This document shows positions 33,657-40,940 of a DNA stretch of 64,000 bases, in pieces. The stretch's first letter is position 1. Each line of letters starts with the position of its first letter. The DNA is from an uncultured Clostridia bacterium (GTDB lineage Bacteria; Bacillota; Clostridia; Christensenellales; UBA1242). The notes beneath the pieces were generated by a model. It had not been told where the DNA came from and did not search any database. It saw nothing but the letters and a program-made list of their open reading frames with translations. A program made the translations under genes and the position numbers. The DNA lies in contig CAKVGZ010000002.1 in assembly GCA_934747765.1 (NCBI GenBank), positions 62,001 through 126,000 of the forward strand, read 5' to 3'.

Positions 33657-34550
33657 ATGAATTTTAATATAAGAAAATATAACATAGTCATTTGTTTTAC
33701 AATTGTCTTAATTTGTTTGGCAGTTGTATTTTCTTCTGTCGATTTTTCGTCTAAACTGAAAGATCCAACAAAAATTGACGCCGACGTTATCAATGCCGAT
33801 TCAAATAATCAAGACCCTGAAAATAATAATTCAAATTCTGACACCAACAGTTTGGGAATGCCTAAGTTAACAAACATCAACAATAATATGGCCTATCTGT
33901 TAAATGCTCTCGACATACTTGAAAAATATGATTACAAATTAACAACTTCTTCCTCGATTGAAGGTAAATCTGGAAATTTTGGAGGAATCCAAAAATTAGA
34001 CAGTAAAATTTACAAATTAAAAGATGAATCATACATTATTACAGAAGCTAATGGAAGCCAGATTCCGCTGGGTTATGGAGAAACCTACATCGAATACACA
34101 AAACTCACCAATTCAAGCGTTTCCATCAAACGAAAAGGCGGTTCAGTAAAAACTCAAACACTAACAGACTATCTTTCTGTTCGTGGCGTAAGACCCGACA
34201 CCTTGCCTTTTGTTTTGAATTCAAAAACAGTTAAAATTTCTCCAAAAAATGATCCAACAAAAACATATCTCGAATTAACTTTAACTCTCACAACAAACGC
34301 ATACAAAGATTATTCAAAACAGCTGGAAGCAAATGGCGGAGAAGGCTCCAATCCATCGATAGATTCAATCACATTAACATTGAAAATTAATAAAACCTAT
34401 GGATACATCATATCGGCAACTTCCAAAGAAAATTATTCAATTTCGCGAAATGGAATGAAAGCAACAACAAATGCAACTGTTGTATATAGCTTTAACTATT
34501 TTGGAGATTTTTCTTCAGAAATAGACAAAATTAAAACTCAATTTAATTAA
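33657..34550 (+). CDS. membrane-anchored extracellular protein, paralogue B
   Basis: 297 residues, homologous along its length to the preceding gene (same N-terminal helix, linker and conserved blocks) but clearly diverged. The membrane helix is VICFTIVLICLAVVFSSV and the linker is Asn/Asp/Ser-rich. A CGGAG site lies just before ATG 33657. The two genes are a tandem duplication, each with its own promoter, so differential expression is likely. Function unknown; extracellular or cell-surface role inferred. Confidence 0.75.
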   Translation: MNFNIRKYNIVICFTIVLICLAVVFSSVDFSSKLKDPTKIDADVINADSNNQDPENNNSNSDTNSLGMPKLTNINNNMAYLLNALDILEKYDYKLTTSSSIEGKSGNFGGIQKLDSKIYKLKDESYIITEANGSQIPLGYGETYIEYTKLTNSSVSIKRKGGSVKTQTLTDYLSVRGVRPDTLPFVLNSKTVKISPKNDPTKTYLELTLTLTTNAYKDYSKQLEANGGEGSNPSIDSITLTLKINKTYGYIISATSKENYSISRNGMKATTNATVVYSFNYFGDFSSEIDKIKTQFN

Positions 34551-34960
34551 ACGCTCATTTTGAGCGTTTTTATTTTTTCCCACTCCCCTTGCGATATTCC
34601 TCCGCAATCAAATTTTTCTTCCAAATTAAAATAGCACTGATTGAAATATCTGTCATTGTGCCAATTTTCAAACAAAAATTTTTCAGATAAATTCGTTTTT
34701 GCAAATTTATTTTCAATTTGTGAAAGTTTTGTGAAAACATCAAATTTGGGTTTAAGTCCGCGTTTTTCCATTTCTTCTTTAACAAGAGATACATATTTTC
34801 TAAAATGTGTAACAGGATAATCCATAACCTTGTCCACAATCAAACTTTTTGGAGAGCCAAACTTACAAATAAGCCCACAAATGGCACTCAGTTCGCGCCA
34901 TTGCCCAGTGAGTTGTTTCTTTGGCAAAACTTCAATCAATTTATAATGCCACATTCTCAT
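34547..34960 (-). CDS. pyrimidine-dimer DNA glycosylase-like protein (Pyr_excise family)
   Basis: 137 residues. The start MRMWHYKLIEVLPKKQLTGQWRELSAI matches the family related to T4 endonuclease V, where the N-terminal region carries the catalytic amine and a conserved Glu/Arg pair (RE in QWRELSAI). The HFRKYVSLVKEEMEKRG segment is also typical. T4 endonuclease V cuts at UV-induced pyrimidine dimers. In this cellular subgroup the activity is inferred. No clear Shine-Dalgarno. Confidence 0.72.
   Translation of the reverse strand: MRMWHYKLIEVLPKKQLTGQWRELSAICGLICKFGSPKSLIVDKVMDYPVTHFRKYVSLVKEEMEKRGLKPKFDVFTKLSQIENKFAKTNLSEKFLFENWHNDRYFNQCYFNLEEKFDCGGISQGEWEKIKTLKMSV
34549..34575. terminator. 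terminator between paralogue B and the Pyr_excise-like gene
   Basis: Stem AAACGCTCA/TGAGCGTTT with loop TTT and flanking A/T tracts, overlapping both convergent stops. Confidence 0.85.
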
Positions 34961-34975
34961 AACAAAATTTTTGAC

Positions 34976-35007
34976 ATAAAAAAAGACGTTTAGTCTAAAA
35001 CGTCTTT
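34976..35007 (-). terminator. terminator of the TM2-domain gene
   Basis: Stem AAAGACGTTT/AAACGTCTTT followed by T7 on the minus strand. Confidence 0.88.
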
Positions 35008-35221
35008 AATCTAAAGGATTTAATTTGTATTTTCCAATCAAGGCACAAACCATGTCGTAGATGTTCCAAATTTCTCCAATAACCAAGAAGTTAAGCAAAA
35101 ATTTAACAAGTGCAATTTTGTATGAGCCTTTCATATAAATTTTGTCTATCCCAAGCCATCCAAAAAATAGACATATTAAGAATAAAATTATTCTTCCTCC
35201 AATGTTACTTTGTGAATTCAT
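35006..35221 (-). CDS. TM2-domain membrane protein
   Basis: 71 residues with two membrane segments: IILFLICLFFGWLGIDKIYMKGSYKIALVKFLLNFLVIGEIWNIYDMV is a TM2 domain, the G-x-D-x-Y turn between helices being characteristic. TM2 proteins are widespread small membrane proteins of unknown function. A run of six G forms the Shine-Dalgarno. Monocistronic with its own terminator. Confidence 0.82.
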   Translation of the reverse strand: MNSQSNIGGRIILFLICLFFGWLGIDKIYMKGSYKIALVKFLLNFLVIGEIWNIYDMVCALIGKYKLNPLD

Positions 35222-35334
35222 AAATCCCCCCTTTTTTGATATTTTATCATTAATTTAAATATATGCAAAGAAAATTCAAGATTTACAAAATTTTCTAAAA
35301 AAATAAATAATATAAAAAATATTGCAAAAAAATG

Positions 35335-35363
35335 TTGACATTCAGCAATTTTTTTGATAATAT
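35335..35363 (+). promoter_or_regulatory. promoter of tRNA-Ala/tRNA-Ile
   Basis: TTGACA (35335-35340), 17-base spacer, TAATAT (35358-35363), 12 bases before tRNA-Ala. Confidence 0.85.
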
Positions 35364-35375
35364 ACAAGAGCACGT

Positions 35376-35452
35376 GGGGGTATAGCTCAGCTGGCTAGAG
35401 CACCTGCCCTGCAAGCAGGGGGTCATCGGTTCGAATCCGATTATCTCCACCA
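35376..35452 (+). tRNA. tRNA-Ala (anticodon TGC)
   Basis: 77 nt with encoded CCA. Anticodon loop in CCCTGCAAGCAGGG gives TGC. GGTTCGAATCC forms the T-arm, and the acceptor stem GGGGGTA pairs with TATCTCC (two wobbles). Three nt upstream of tRNA-Ile; the Ala-Ile pair is outside any rRNA operon here. Confidence 0.95.
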
Positions 35453-35455
35453 CGA

Positions 35456-35532
35456 TGGAATGTAGCTCAGTCGGTTAGAGCACCACCCTGATAAGGTGGG
35501 GGTCGGTGGTTCGAGTCCACTCATTCCAACCA
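35456..35532 (+). tRNA. tRNA-Ile (anticodon GAT)
   Basis: 77 nt with encoded CCA. Acceptor stem TGGAATG/CATTCCA (7 bp) and anticodon loop CTGATAA on a CACC/GGTG stem. The 3' half is partly repeated at 35716-35745. Confidence 0.95.
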
Positions 35533-35537
35533 AGAGC

Positions 35538-35568
35538 AAGCGTTTAGCGAAACTAAACGCTTTTTCTT
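35538..35568 (+). terminator. tRNA-Ala/tRNA-Ile terminator
   Basis: Stem AAGCGTTTAG/CTAAACGCTT with loop CGAAA, then T-rich sequence. Confidence 0.88.
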
Positions 35569-35935
35569 TTTTATAAAGAGCGTTGAAAGTGTACTTTCAT
35601 AAAGCGATTTAGAAAAAAGAAAAGAGTTTGCTTGCAAACTTGCGATTGGTTGGAGAAAGCTACGAGAACCACAATCTTGAAAGACCCCATTGCTTATATT
35701 GAGCGCCAGCGAAATATAAGGTGGGGGTCGGTAGTTCGCTCATTCGGTTCATAAAGCGAATTTAGACATCCACTCCTTCAAGTTTTAGAAGTTCTATCTT
35801 TCTTTCTAATCCACCAGCATAGCCTGTTTATAATACACCATTACAAAATAAAATAAATCAGATGAATAACTTCACAAGATTTTATATCTCATTTAATTTT
35901 TTTACAAGCCATATCTGCCTAGTGTCTTTTTGACT
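35569..35935. other. non-coding scar downstream of tRNA-Ile
   Basis: No intact gene in this 367-nt gap. It contains a truncated tRNA-Ile copy (35716-35745) and two direct repeats of about 16 nt beginning CATAAAGCGA (35598-35613 and 35750-35766). A minus-strand 21-codon open fragment (35765-35826) ends in LERKIELLKLEGVDV and a stop, with another stop just upstream, so it may be a leftover gene end. The appearance is of a degraded insertion at the tRNA. Confidence 0.55.
35716..35745 (+). pseudogene. truncated tRNA-Ile 3' fragment
   Basis: ATAAGGTGGGGGTCGGTAGT and following bases match the anticodon-to-T-loop part of tRNA-Ile (from 35491) with one mismatch; then a deletion of about 6 nt and CTCATTC resume the match. 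It is in the same orientation, about 225 nt downstream, as expected for an attachment-site-like duplication or partial tandem copy. Confidence 0.7.
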
Positions 35936-37573
35936 TTACTTCAATATATCTATTTCTCCAGTTGCCCCATTAATTTTTATTTCTTTTGAATCTTTAAGTT
36001 TATTTATCATCTCGTCTGAGATGCCAGTGATACATGGAATATTTCTTTCTCTACAGATTAATGCTGCATGACACAAAAAGCCGCCAACTTTACATACAAC
36101 GCCCTTTGAGCGCAACATTAAATCGGTCCACTCTGCCTCTGCCACATAACACACTAGAATTGAATTTTCTTCAAAAGGATCATCATGAGTAAGCATAAAA
36201 TTGACTTTGCCCACAATTGTTCCAGCAGAGACGCCCAGTCCTCCGTTTTTTGTTTTATTTTTAGGGACAAAAGTTTTGCCAGTGACAGGCCTATATTGCA
36301 AGTAGAACAATTTATTATCCCTATAGCACCATTCTATGTCAGCTAAACTTCCTATTTTTTGTTGTGTTTTCGAAATAGAGTGATATATTTCGCTAATCAA
36401 TTTATCTTTTATATCAGAACTTGTGTAAATATTTCCCTCTTCATGCCCAGAAACCAATTTTTCGGCGCAACCATCTACCACTTGTAGAATTCCTCCCGTT
36501 TTGCTCTTTCCAAGCCAAACGCCAGATTTTTGAGGCTCAATATATTCCTGAACAACAAGTGCCATTTCAATATTAGGCTTGGATTCGCGAGTGTACTCGT
36601 TTAATCTAGGTGAGTTTTTTGAACAAATAACCATTTCACAATATTTTTCAACATCTTCATAATTAATCTTCAAATATGAGTCAAAAATTCCAGCGAAGCA
36701 GTTATTGTCACCATCCTCAACATTCGCCGAACTTCTTATTGCGTAGAATTTGTTTTTATCTAAGTGTTTTTTTATTTCACCGATTTTTGCGCCTACTGGC
36801 AAAACATAAGTTTCAGGAACTTGAACTAACAAACTTCTTAAGACAGCCAAGCCAAACGCCTTCCCGCCAATCAAGGAGCACAAGCTTCGTTCCATACCTC
36901 CGAGAATATATTTAGCTAATTCATCAATACTGAAAACACTTTTTTTGCTAATTTGCATCAAAAGCAAGTTCTCTCTAGGTGTAGAAAAATAATGTTTTTG
37001 TGTGGCAAATTTTTGAAATTCTTCACTATCTGCATCATACTGTGCTTTTAAATATGTTTCGTGATAAATATGCTGCAAATCTTGCCAATGTTTTAGTAAA
37101 AGATATATTTCTTCAACATCACTATAACTACAGTTTTGTTTATTCTTTGCTGCCATCGTTAACATTGTAGGATTTTCTTTGTCGAGATCAGATAACTGTT
37201 TTAAATATGATTCGCCATATTGATTCTTTAATTTCGTTATAATATTTTCACTAAATGTACTATGCTCTATAACACATTCAGCGAAAACATAGTAGGAATA
37301 ACTCAAACGCATATAATTCCATTTTTGCTTTATATTCTTTGCTATGTCGCGTTTTGATAAATAAAATTCACTTTTACTCCTTAAGAACTCCAAAATTTTA
37401 TTAACATCTTTTTTAGTTTTCGCAAATTCTAATTTTCTGTACAAAGACATCACGTCGTTATAAAAACTTGTTGAAAGACATAACGTAAATAAAATTGTTG
37501 ATTGCCATTCATCGTCACTAATAAATTTTTTGATTTTTGAGAAATCATTAACAACCTTTTCGAACGTTTTCAT
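35936..37573 (-). CDS. PEP-synthase-like phosphotransferase (ATP-grasp plus phosphohistidine domain)
   Basis: 545 residues. About 1-215 is a helical region I do not recognise. About 230-425 is a PPDK/PEP-synthase-type ATP-binding domain (GGKAFGLAVL, AIRSSANVEDGDNNCFAGIF, IEWCYRDNKLFYLQYRPVTG). About 435-545 is the swivelling phosphohistidine domain, with His502 in GGFLCHAALICRERNIPCITG. The C-terminal PEP/pyruvate barrel of real PEP synthase is absent, as in rifampin phosphotransferases, but here no substrate domain lies between the two; the N-terminal region may take that role. The ATG is six bases after TATAAT, with no Shine-Dalgarno. Divergent from the ABC-F gene; target unknown. Confidence 0.82.
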   Translation of the reverse strand: MKTFEKVVNDFSKIKKFISDDEWQSTILFTLCLSTSFYNDVMSLYRKLEFAKTKKDVNKILEFLRSKSEFYLSKRDIAKNIKQKWNYMRLSYSYYVFAECVIEHSTFSENIITKLKNQYGESYLKQLSDLDKENPTMLTMAAKNKQNCSYSDVEEIYLLLKHWQDLQHIYHETYLKAQYDADSEEFQKFATQKHYFSTPRENLLLMQISKKSVFSIDELAKYILGGMERSLCSLIGGKAFGLAVLRSLLVQVPETYVLPVGAKIGEIKKHLDKNKFYAIRSSANVEDGDNNCFAGIFDSYLKINYEDVEKYCEMVICSKNSPRLNEYTRESKPNIEMALVVQEYIEPQKSGVWLGKSKTGGILQVVDGCAEKLVSGHEEGNIYTSSDIKDKLISEIYHSISKTQQKIGSLADIEWCYRDNKLFYLQYRPVTGKTFVPKNKTKNGGLGVSAGTIVGKVNFMLTHDDPFEENSILVCYVAEAEWTDLMLRSKGVVCKVGGFLCHAALICRERNIPCITGISDEMINKLKDSKEIKINGATGEIDILK

Positions 37574-37684
37574 TATTTAATTATATAACACATTCCAAAA
37601 AAATCAAAATAATTGTTAGAATCAATTCTGCCAGGTAATGATTAATATTACTAAAATTTTTTATAAAATGAATTTATAAATAAT

Positions 37685-37713
37685 TTGACTTTCTCTTCAA
37701 ATTATGATACTCA
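37685..37713 (+). promoter_or_regulatory. promoter of the ABC-F/radical SAM genes
   Basis: TTGACT (37685-37690), 17-base spacer, TACTCA (37708-37713), 21 bases before the ABC-F ATG. Confidence 0.55.
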
Positions 37714-37734
37714 TTAAACAAAGGGCATTAATAA

Positions 37735-39360
37735 ATGGATATTATCAATTTAAGTTTATCGTTTGGAGATCAAATAATATTTAATAAAGAATCCGTTGTT
37801 ATAAGTAACAGAGATAAAATTGGTGTTGTGGGAGTAAATGGAGCCGGTAAGACAACTTTATTTAAAGTTATCCGAGGGGAAATTATTCCCGATTCTGGAG
37901 AAATTCGCATGGAGAAAAACGCTCGTATTGGTTATTTACCTCAGCTTATTCACTTAGACAAAGAATCTTCCGCTTATGATTATATTTATAGTGGCAGACC
38001 AATACGGAAATTACAATACAGACAAAAAGAATTAGAAAAACAAATGGAAGAATGTAAAAATGAACAAGATTTAAAAGTTTTATTTCATAAATATGATGAA
38101 AACAGAAAAGCTCTTGATTACTGGGAGGAATACTCTGCAGATTCAATTCTTGAAAAAATTATTAACGGGATGCACATATCAGATGATTTATTAAAATTAC
38201 CAGTTAATAAAATATCCGGAGGTGAAAAAAGCAAAATTGCATTTGCAAGAGTTTTGTTTGAAAACCCCAATGTTTTAATGTTGGATGAACCTACTAATCA
38301 TCTGGATGCTGAGAGCAGGAACTGGGTAATTAATTATTTAAAAAACTACGTCGGAACAGTTTTGATAATTTCTCATGATACAAAATTTTTAGACAGTATT
38401 GTTGACAAAATATTGTTTTTAGATAAACAAACACACTCTTTAAAATTATTTACCGGAAATTATTCTAAGTTTTTAAAATTATTTGAAGAATACAAACGTA
38501 CTATTAACCGAAAAGTTGAAGCTCAAGAGGCACATGAAAAAAAGCTTGAATCAATTATTCTAGCTGCAGAAGGCGGAAGCGTGAAAAGAAAACGACAAGC
38601 AAAAAGCCGAGAAAAAGAGCTTGAAAAAATTAGAAAAAATAAAATCGAAAGAATTGAGGAATGTAAAAAAGCAAACATAAAAATACAGTCTTCTAAGGAA
38701 TCTGAAAAAATTCCAATAAGGGTGAACAATCTTACATTTGGTTATGATAAAAACAAACCATTAATAAAAAATTTGTCATTTATAATTAATAGCAAAGAAA
38801 GGTTCTTAATTGCTGGACACAATGGTGCAGGTAAATCAACTTTATTAAAACTAATTATTAATGAATTAACTCCACAAGAAGGTTCGATATTAATCGGAGC
38901 AAAAACTTTGATTGCATATTATGATCAAGAGCAAAAAAATTTATTTACCGAAGAAACAATTTTAGAACATTTTGAAAAAAAAGGTATTTCACAAAAAAAT
39001 ATAAGAGCAATGCTTAGCAGATTTCTATTTTATGAAAAAGACCTGCATAAAAGATTATCAGTATTGTCTCCTGGCGAAAGATGTAGAATTGCTTTCGCAG
39101 AAATTGCTTTTAAGAAAGCGAACTTAATTATTTTAGATGAGCCTACCAATCATCTGGATCCTATTACGCAACAGATAATATCAACTAATTTTAGAGAGTA
39201 TGATGGAACTATTTTAGTTGTGTCACACAATCCTGATTTTGTTGAAAGTTTGGGAGTTGACAAAGTGTTACTATTGCCAAGTGAAAAAATTATTAATTAT
39301 GATAGAAAGATAATCGAAAAAATAAAAATAGCAAATGAAAAGGATATGAATAATGGATAA
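37735..39360 (+). CDS. ABC-F family ATPase, antibiotic-resistance-like
   Basis: 541 residues: two ABC ATPase domains in one chain and no membrane segments. Domain 1: Walker A GVNGAGKTT, signature ISGGEKSKIAFARVL and Walker B LMLDEPTNHLD. Domain 2: GHNGAGKST, LSPGERCRIAFAEIAF and LIILDEPTNHLD. A charged interdomain linker (about 235-320) corresponds to the ABC-F ribosome-facing arm. ABC-F proteins act on the ribosome; the resistance subgroup displaces antibiotics near the peptidyl-transferase centre. Leu codons are mostly TTA, unlike the CTT preference of surrounding housekeeping genes. It overlaps the radical SAM gene by 8 nt, so immunity to the neighbouring peptide product is a reasonable inference. 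Confidence 0.88.
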   Translation: MDIINLSLSFGDQIIFNKESVVISNRDKIGVVGVNGAGKTTLFKVIRGEIIPDSGEIRMEKNARIGYLPQLIHLDKESSAYDYIYSGRPIRKLQYRQKELEKQMEECKNEQDLKVLFHKYDENRKALDYWEEYSADSILEKIINGMHISDDLLKLPVNKISGGEKSKIAFARVLFENPNVLMLDEPTNHLDAESRNWVINYLKNYVGTVLIISHDTKFLDSIVDKILFLDKQTHSLKLFTGNYSKFLKLFEEYKRTINRKVEAQEAHEKKLESIILAAEGGSVKRKRQAKSREKELEKIRKNKIERIEECKKANIKIQSSKESEKIPIRVNNLTFGYDKNKPLIKNLSFIINSKERFLIAGHNGAGKSTLLKLIINELTPQEGSILIGAKTLIAYYDQEQKNLFTEETILEHFEKKGISQKNIRAMLSRFLFYEKDLHKRLSVLSPGERCRIAFAEIAFKKANLIILDEPTNHLDPITQQIISTNFREYDGTILVVSHNPDFVESLGVDKVLLLPSEKIINYDRKIIEKIKIANEKDMNNG

Positions 39361-40423
39361 GAAAAGATTTTTAGCATTACAAATTAAACCTGTTGGTAAC
39401 GAATGCAATATAAATTGCACATATTGTTATGCAAGCCCATTTAAAAAACATAAGGTCCAAATCATGGATAGCAAAACATTACAAAAAATAGTTAAAGAAT
39501 CAATTGATAATGCGGACGAAATTACTGTAAGTTGGCATGGAGGTGAACCAACAATAGCAGGTTTACCTTTTTTTCAAAAATATATGTTTTATGTTAAAAA
39601 ATACAAAAGAGAGAATCAAACTATCATTAACAGAATACAGACGAATGCAACGTTAATAACCAACGAGTTAGCAGAGTTTTTTAAAGAAAATGATTTCATT
39701 GTTAGCGTGAGCATTGATGGTCCTGAATTTTTACATGATCTAAATAGATGTGATTTTAATCAAAAAGGCACCTTTGCTAAAACAATGATTGGAGTAAATA
39801 TATTGCGACAGAATGGGATAGAACCAGAAGTAATCGCAACTATATCTCAAACAAACGTTAACTATCCTAAGGAGATTTTTGATTTTTTCCATTCAAACAA
39901 ATTTAAATATTTAAAGTTAAATGCTATATATGATTCAAAAACTGACAAATTTAGCATATCAAATGATTTGTGGCTATCATTTGTCAAAGATATTTTTAAT
40001 TTATGGCTTGAAGCTATGGATTCCAATTTTCACATAAGGGAAATAGATGACATTTTAACTTCTATATCAGGACAACAAATAAATTGTTGCAATGGCGCTG
40101 CTGCTTGCTTAAAATGGATAAGTATTGATCCAAGTGGTGACATGTATCCTTGTGAGTATTTGAGGGCTTCCAAAAGTTATGGGAACATATCGACAATGAA
40201 ACTTGAAGAGGTACTTACAAATAAAAACTATAAAGATTTTGTCAATCTTTTTGAAAGATTACCTAAAAAATGTTTAAAATGTAAACTGTTACGATATTGC
40301 GGCAACGGTTGTCCGGCGACAAGAGTGAAAAACAATAAAACTGTTTTTGATGGGAATTACGTATACTGCAAATACAACAAAGAAATGTTTAATTATGTTA
40401 CAAATTTATTAAAAAATATTTGA
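39353..40423 (+). CDS. radical SAM/SPASM peptide-modifying enzyme
   Basis: 356 residues. Radical SAM cluster CNINCTYCYA (Cys18, 22 and 25), then SWHGGEPTIAG, the family's SAM-binding GGEP motif. The C-terminal SPASM domain is complete: C-x9-G-x4-C (CLKWISIDPSGDMYPC, about 249-264), then C-x2-C-x5-C-x3-C (CLKCKLLRYCGNGC) and a later cysteine in VYCKYN, enough for two auxiliary iron-sulfur clusters. Such enzymes mature sulfatases or crosslink RiPP precursors; no sulfatase is near, while a Cys-flanked peptide gene follows. The start overlaps the ABC-F gene by 8 nt. The reaction type (thioether or carbon-carbon crosslink) cannot be read from sequence. Confidence 0.9.
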   Translation: MDKKRFLALQIKPVGNECNINCTYCYASPFKKHKVQIMDSKTLQKIVKESIDNADEITVSWHGGEPTIAGLPFFQKYMFYVKKYKRENQTIINRIQTNATLITNELAEFFKENDFIVSVSIDGPEFLHDLNRCDFNQKGTFAKTMIGVNILRQNGIEPEVIATISQTNVNYPKEIFDFFHSNKFKYLKLNAIYDSKTDKFSISNDLWLSFVKDIFNLWLEAMDSNFHIREIDDILTSISGQQINCCNGAAACLKWISIDPSGDMYPCEYLRASKSYGNISTMKLEEVLTNKNYKDFVNLFERLPKKCLKCKLLRYCGNGCPATRVKNNKTVFDGNYVYCKYNKEMFNYVTNLLKNI

Positions 40424-40448
40424 CATAATTGTTGAATTGTGCTACCAT
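40420..40448 (+). promoter_or_regulatory. candidate promoter of the precursor peptide gene
   Basis: TTGACA (40420-40425) overlapping the radical SAM stop codon, 17-base spacer, TACCAT (40443-40448). It would raise peptide expression over the enzyme genes. Confidence 0.6.
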
Positions 40449-40494
40449 AAAAGTGGTACAAGATGGTTACTTATATCGAAAGGGGGAAGAAAAT

Positions 40495-40638
40495 ATGAGA
40501 AAAGAAGAATTTGCACAAGAAGAAAAACTAGAGTTTGCAAAAAAAATTTTTGTAGCAGACTATCTCCAAAAGCTAGTAAAAGAACAGTTAGCTTGTGGGG
40601 GCAGCGGTGGTGGTGGAACCACTTGGAAGAAATGTTAG
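40495..40638 (+). CDS. putative RiPP precursor peptide, 47 residues
   Basis: Starts at ATG 40495 after a strong AAAGGGGGAAG site; the longer open frame from 40429 lacks one. Residues 1-32 are charged and amphipathic with aromatic residues (FAQEEKLEFAKKIFVADYLQ), like a recognition leader. From residue 34 the sequence changes completely: CGGSGGGGTTWKKC, 14 residues with a cysteine at each end, six glycines, one Trp and a C-terminal Cys47. This is a plausible core for SPASM-enzyme crosslinking. A terminator follows at 40744. No transporter or peptidase gene is adjacent, and the GG pair after Cys34 has no typical double-glycine leader context. Family not recognised; function inferred from context. 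Confidence 0.75.
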   Translation: MRKEEFAQEEKLEFAKKIFVADYLQKLVKEQLACGGSGGGGTTWKKC

Positions 40639-40940
40639 TTAATGAACGATATTATCTTTGAATTTTTTTCAGACTTTAATTTTTAAAATTTCTGAGTACA
40701 GTATTCATTAATTCAAAAGAATACCGAGATATTTTGGCACAGAAGATCACTCACTAGAGTGATTTTTATTATATACTTCTAATCCCACATTATCCCAAAC
40801 AACTGTTTTAATATACAGATGATAAACGTAGGACTTATTCATGAAAATAACTTTATTTGCTCGTCAGCAAGAATCCTCTCTTTTCACATAATCTTTTGCG
40901 ATTTTATATACTGATTTAGAGATTACTTTAGGAGAATTTT
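40639..40940. other. intergenic region between precursor gene and collagen-like gene
   Basis: About 300 nt without a supported gene. Besides the terminator at 40744-40770 it holds only AT-rich sequence. Codon bias changes across it, so it is probably the right boundary of the imported cassette. I see no tRNA-Ile fragment here that would complete an attachment-site pair. Confidence 0.5.
40744..40770 (+). terminator. terminator of the radical SAM/precursor unit
   Basis: Stem ATCACTC/GAGTGAT with loop ACTA, followed by TTTTATT. Confidence 0.8.

Noticed and set aside
35765..35826. 21-codon minus-strand fragment ending LERKIELLKLEGVDV
   Set aside because: Stops on both sides and too short to name; listed only as part of the scar region.
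39353..40423. Anaerobic sulfatase maturase
   Set aside because: The SPASM layout is compatible, but no sulfatase gene is in the window and a Cys-containing peptide gene follows directly.
40495..40638. Reading the peptide as a classical double-glycine leader bacteriocin
   Set aside because: The GG pair after Cys34 lacks the usual leader consensus and no peptidase-ABC exporter is adjacent; the ABC exporter at 41.7-45.5 kb lacks a C39 peptidase domain and has normal codon usage.
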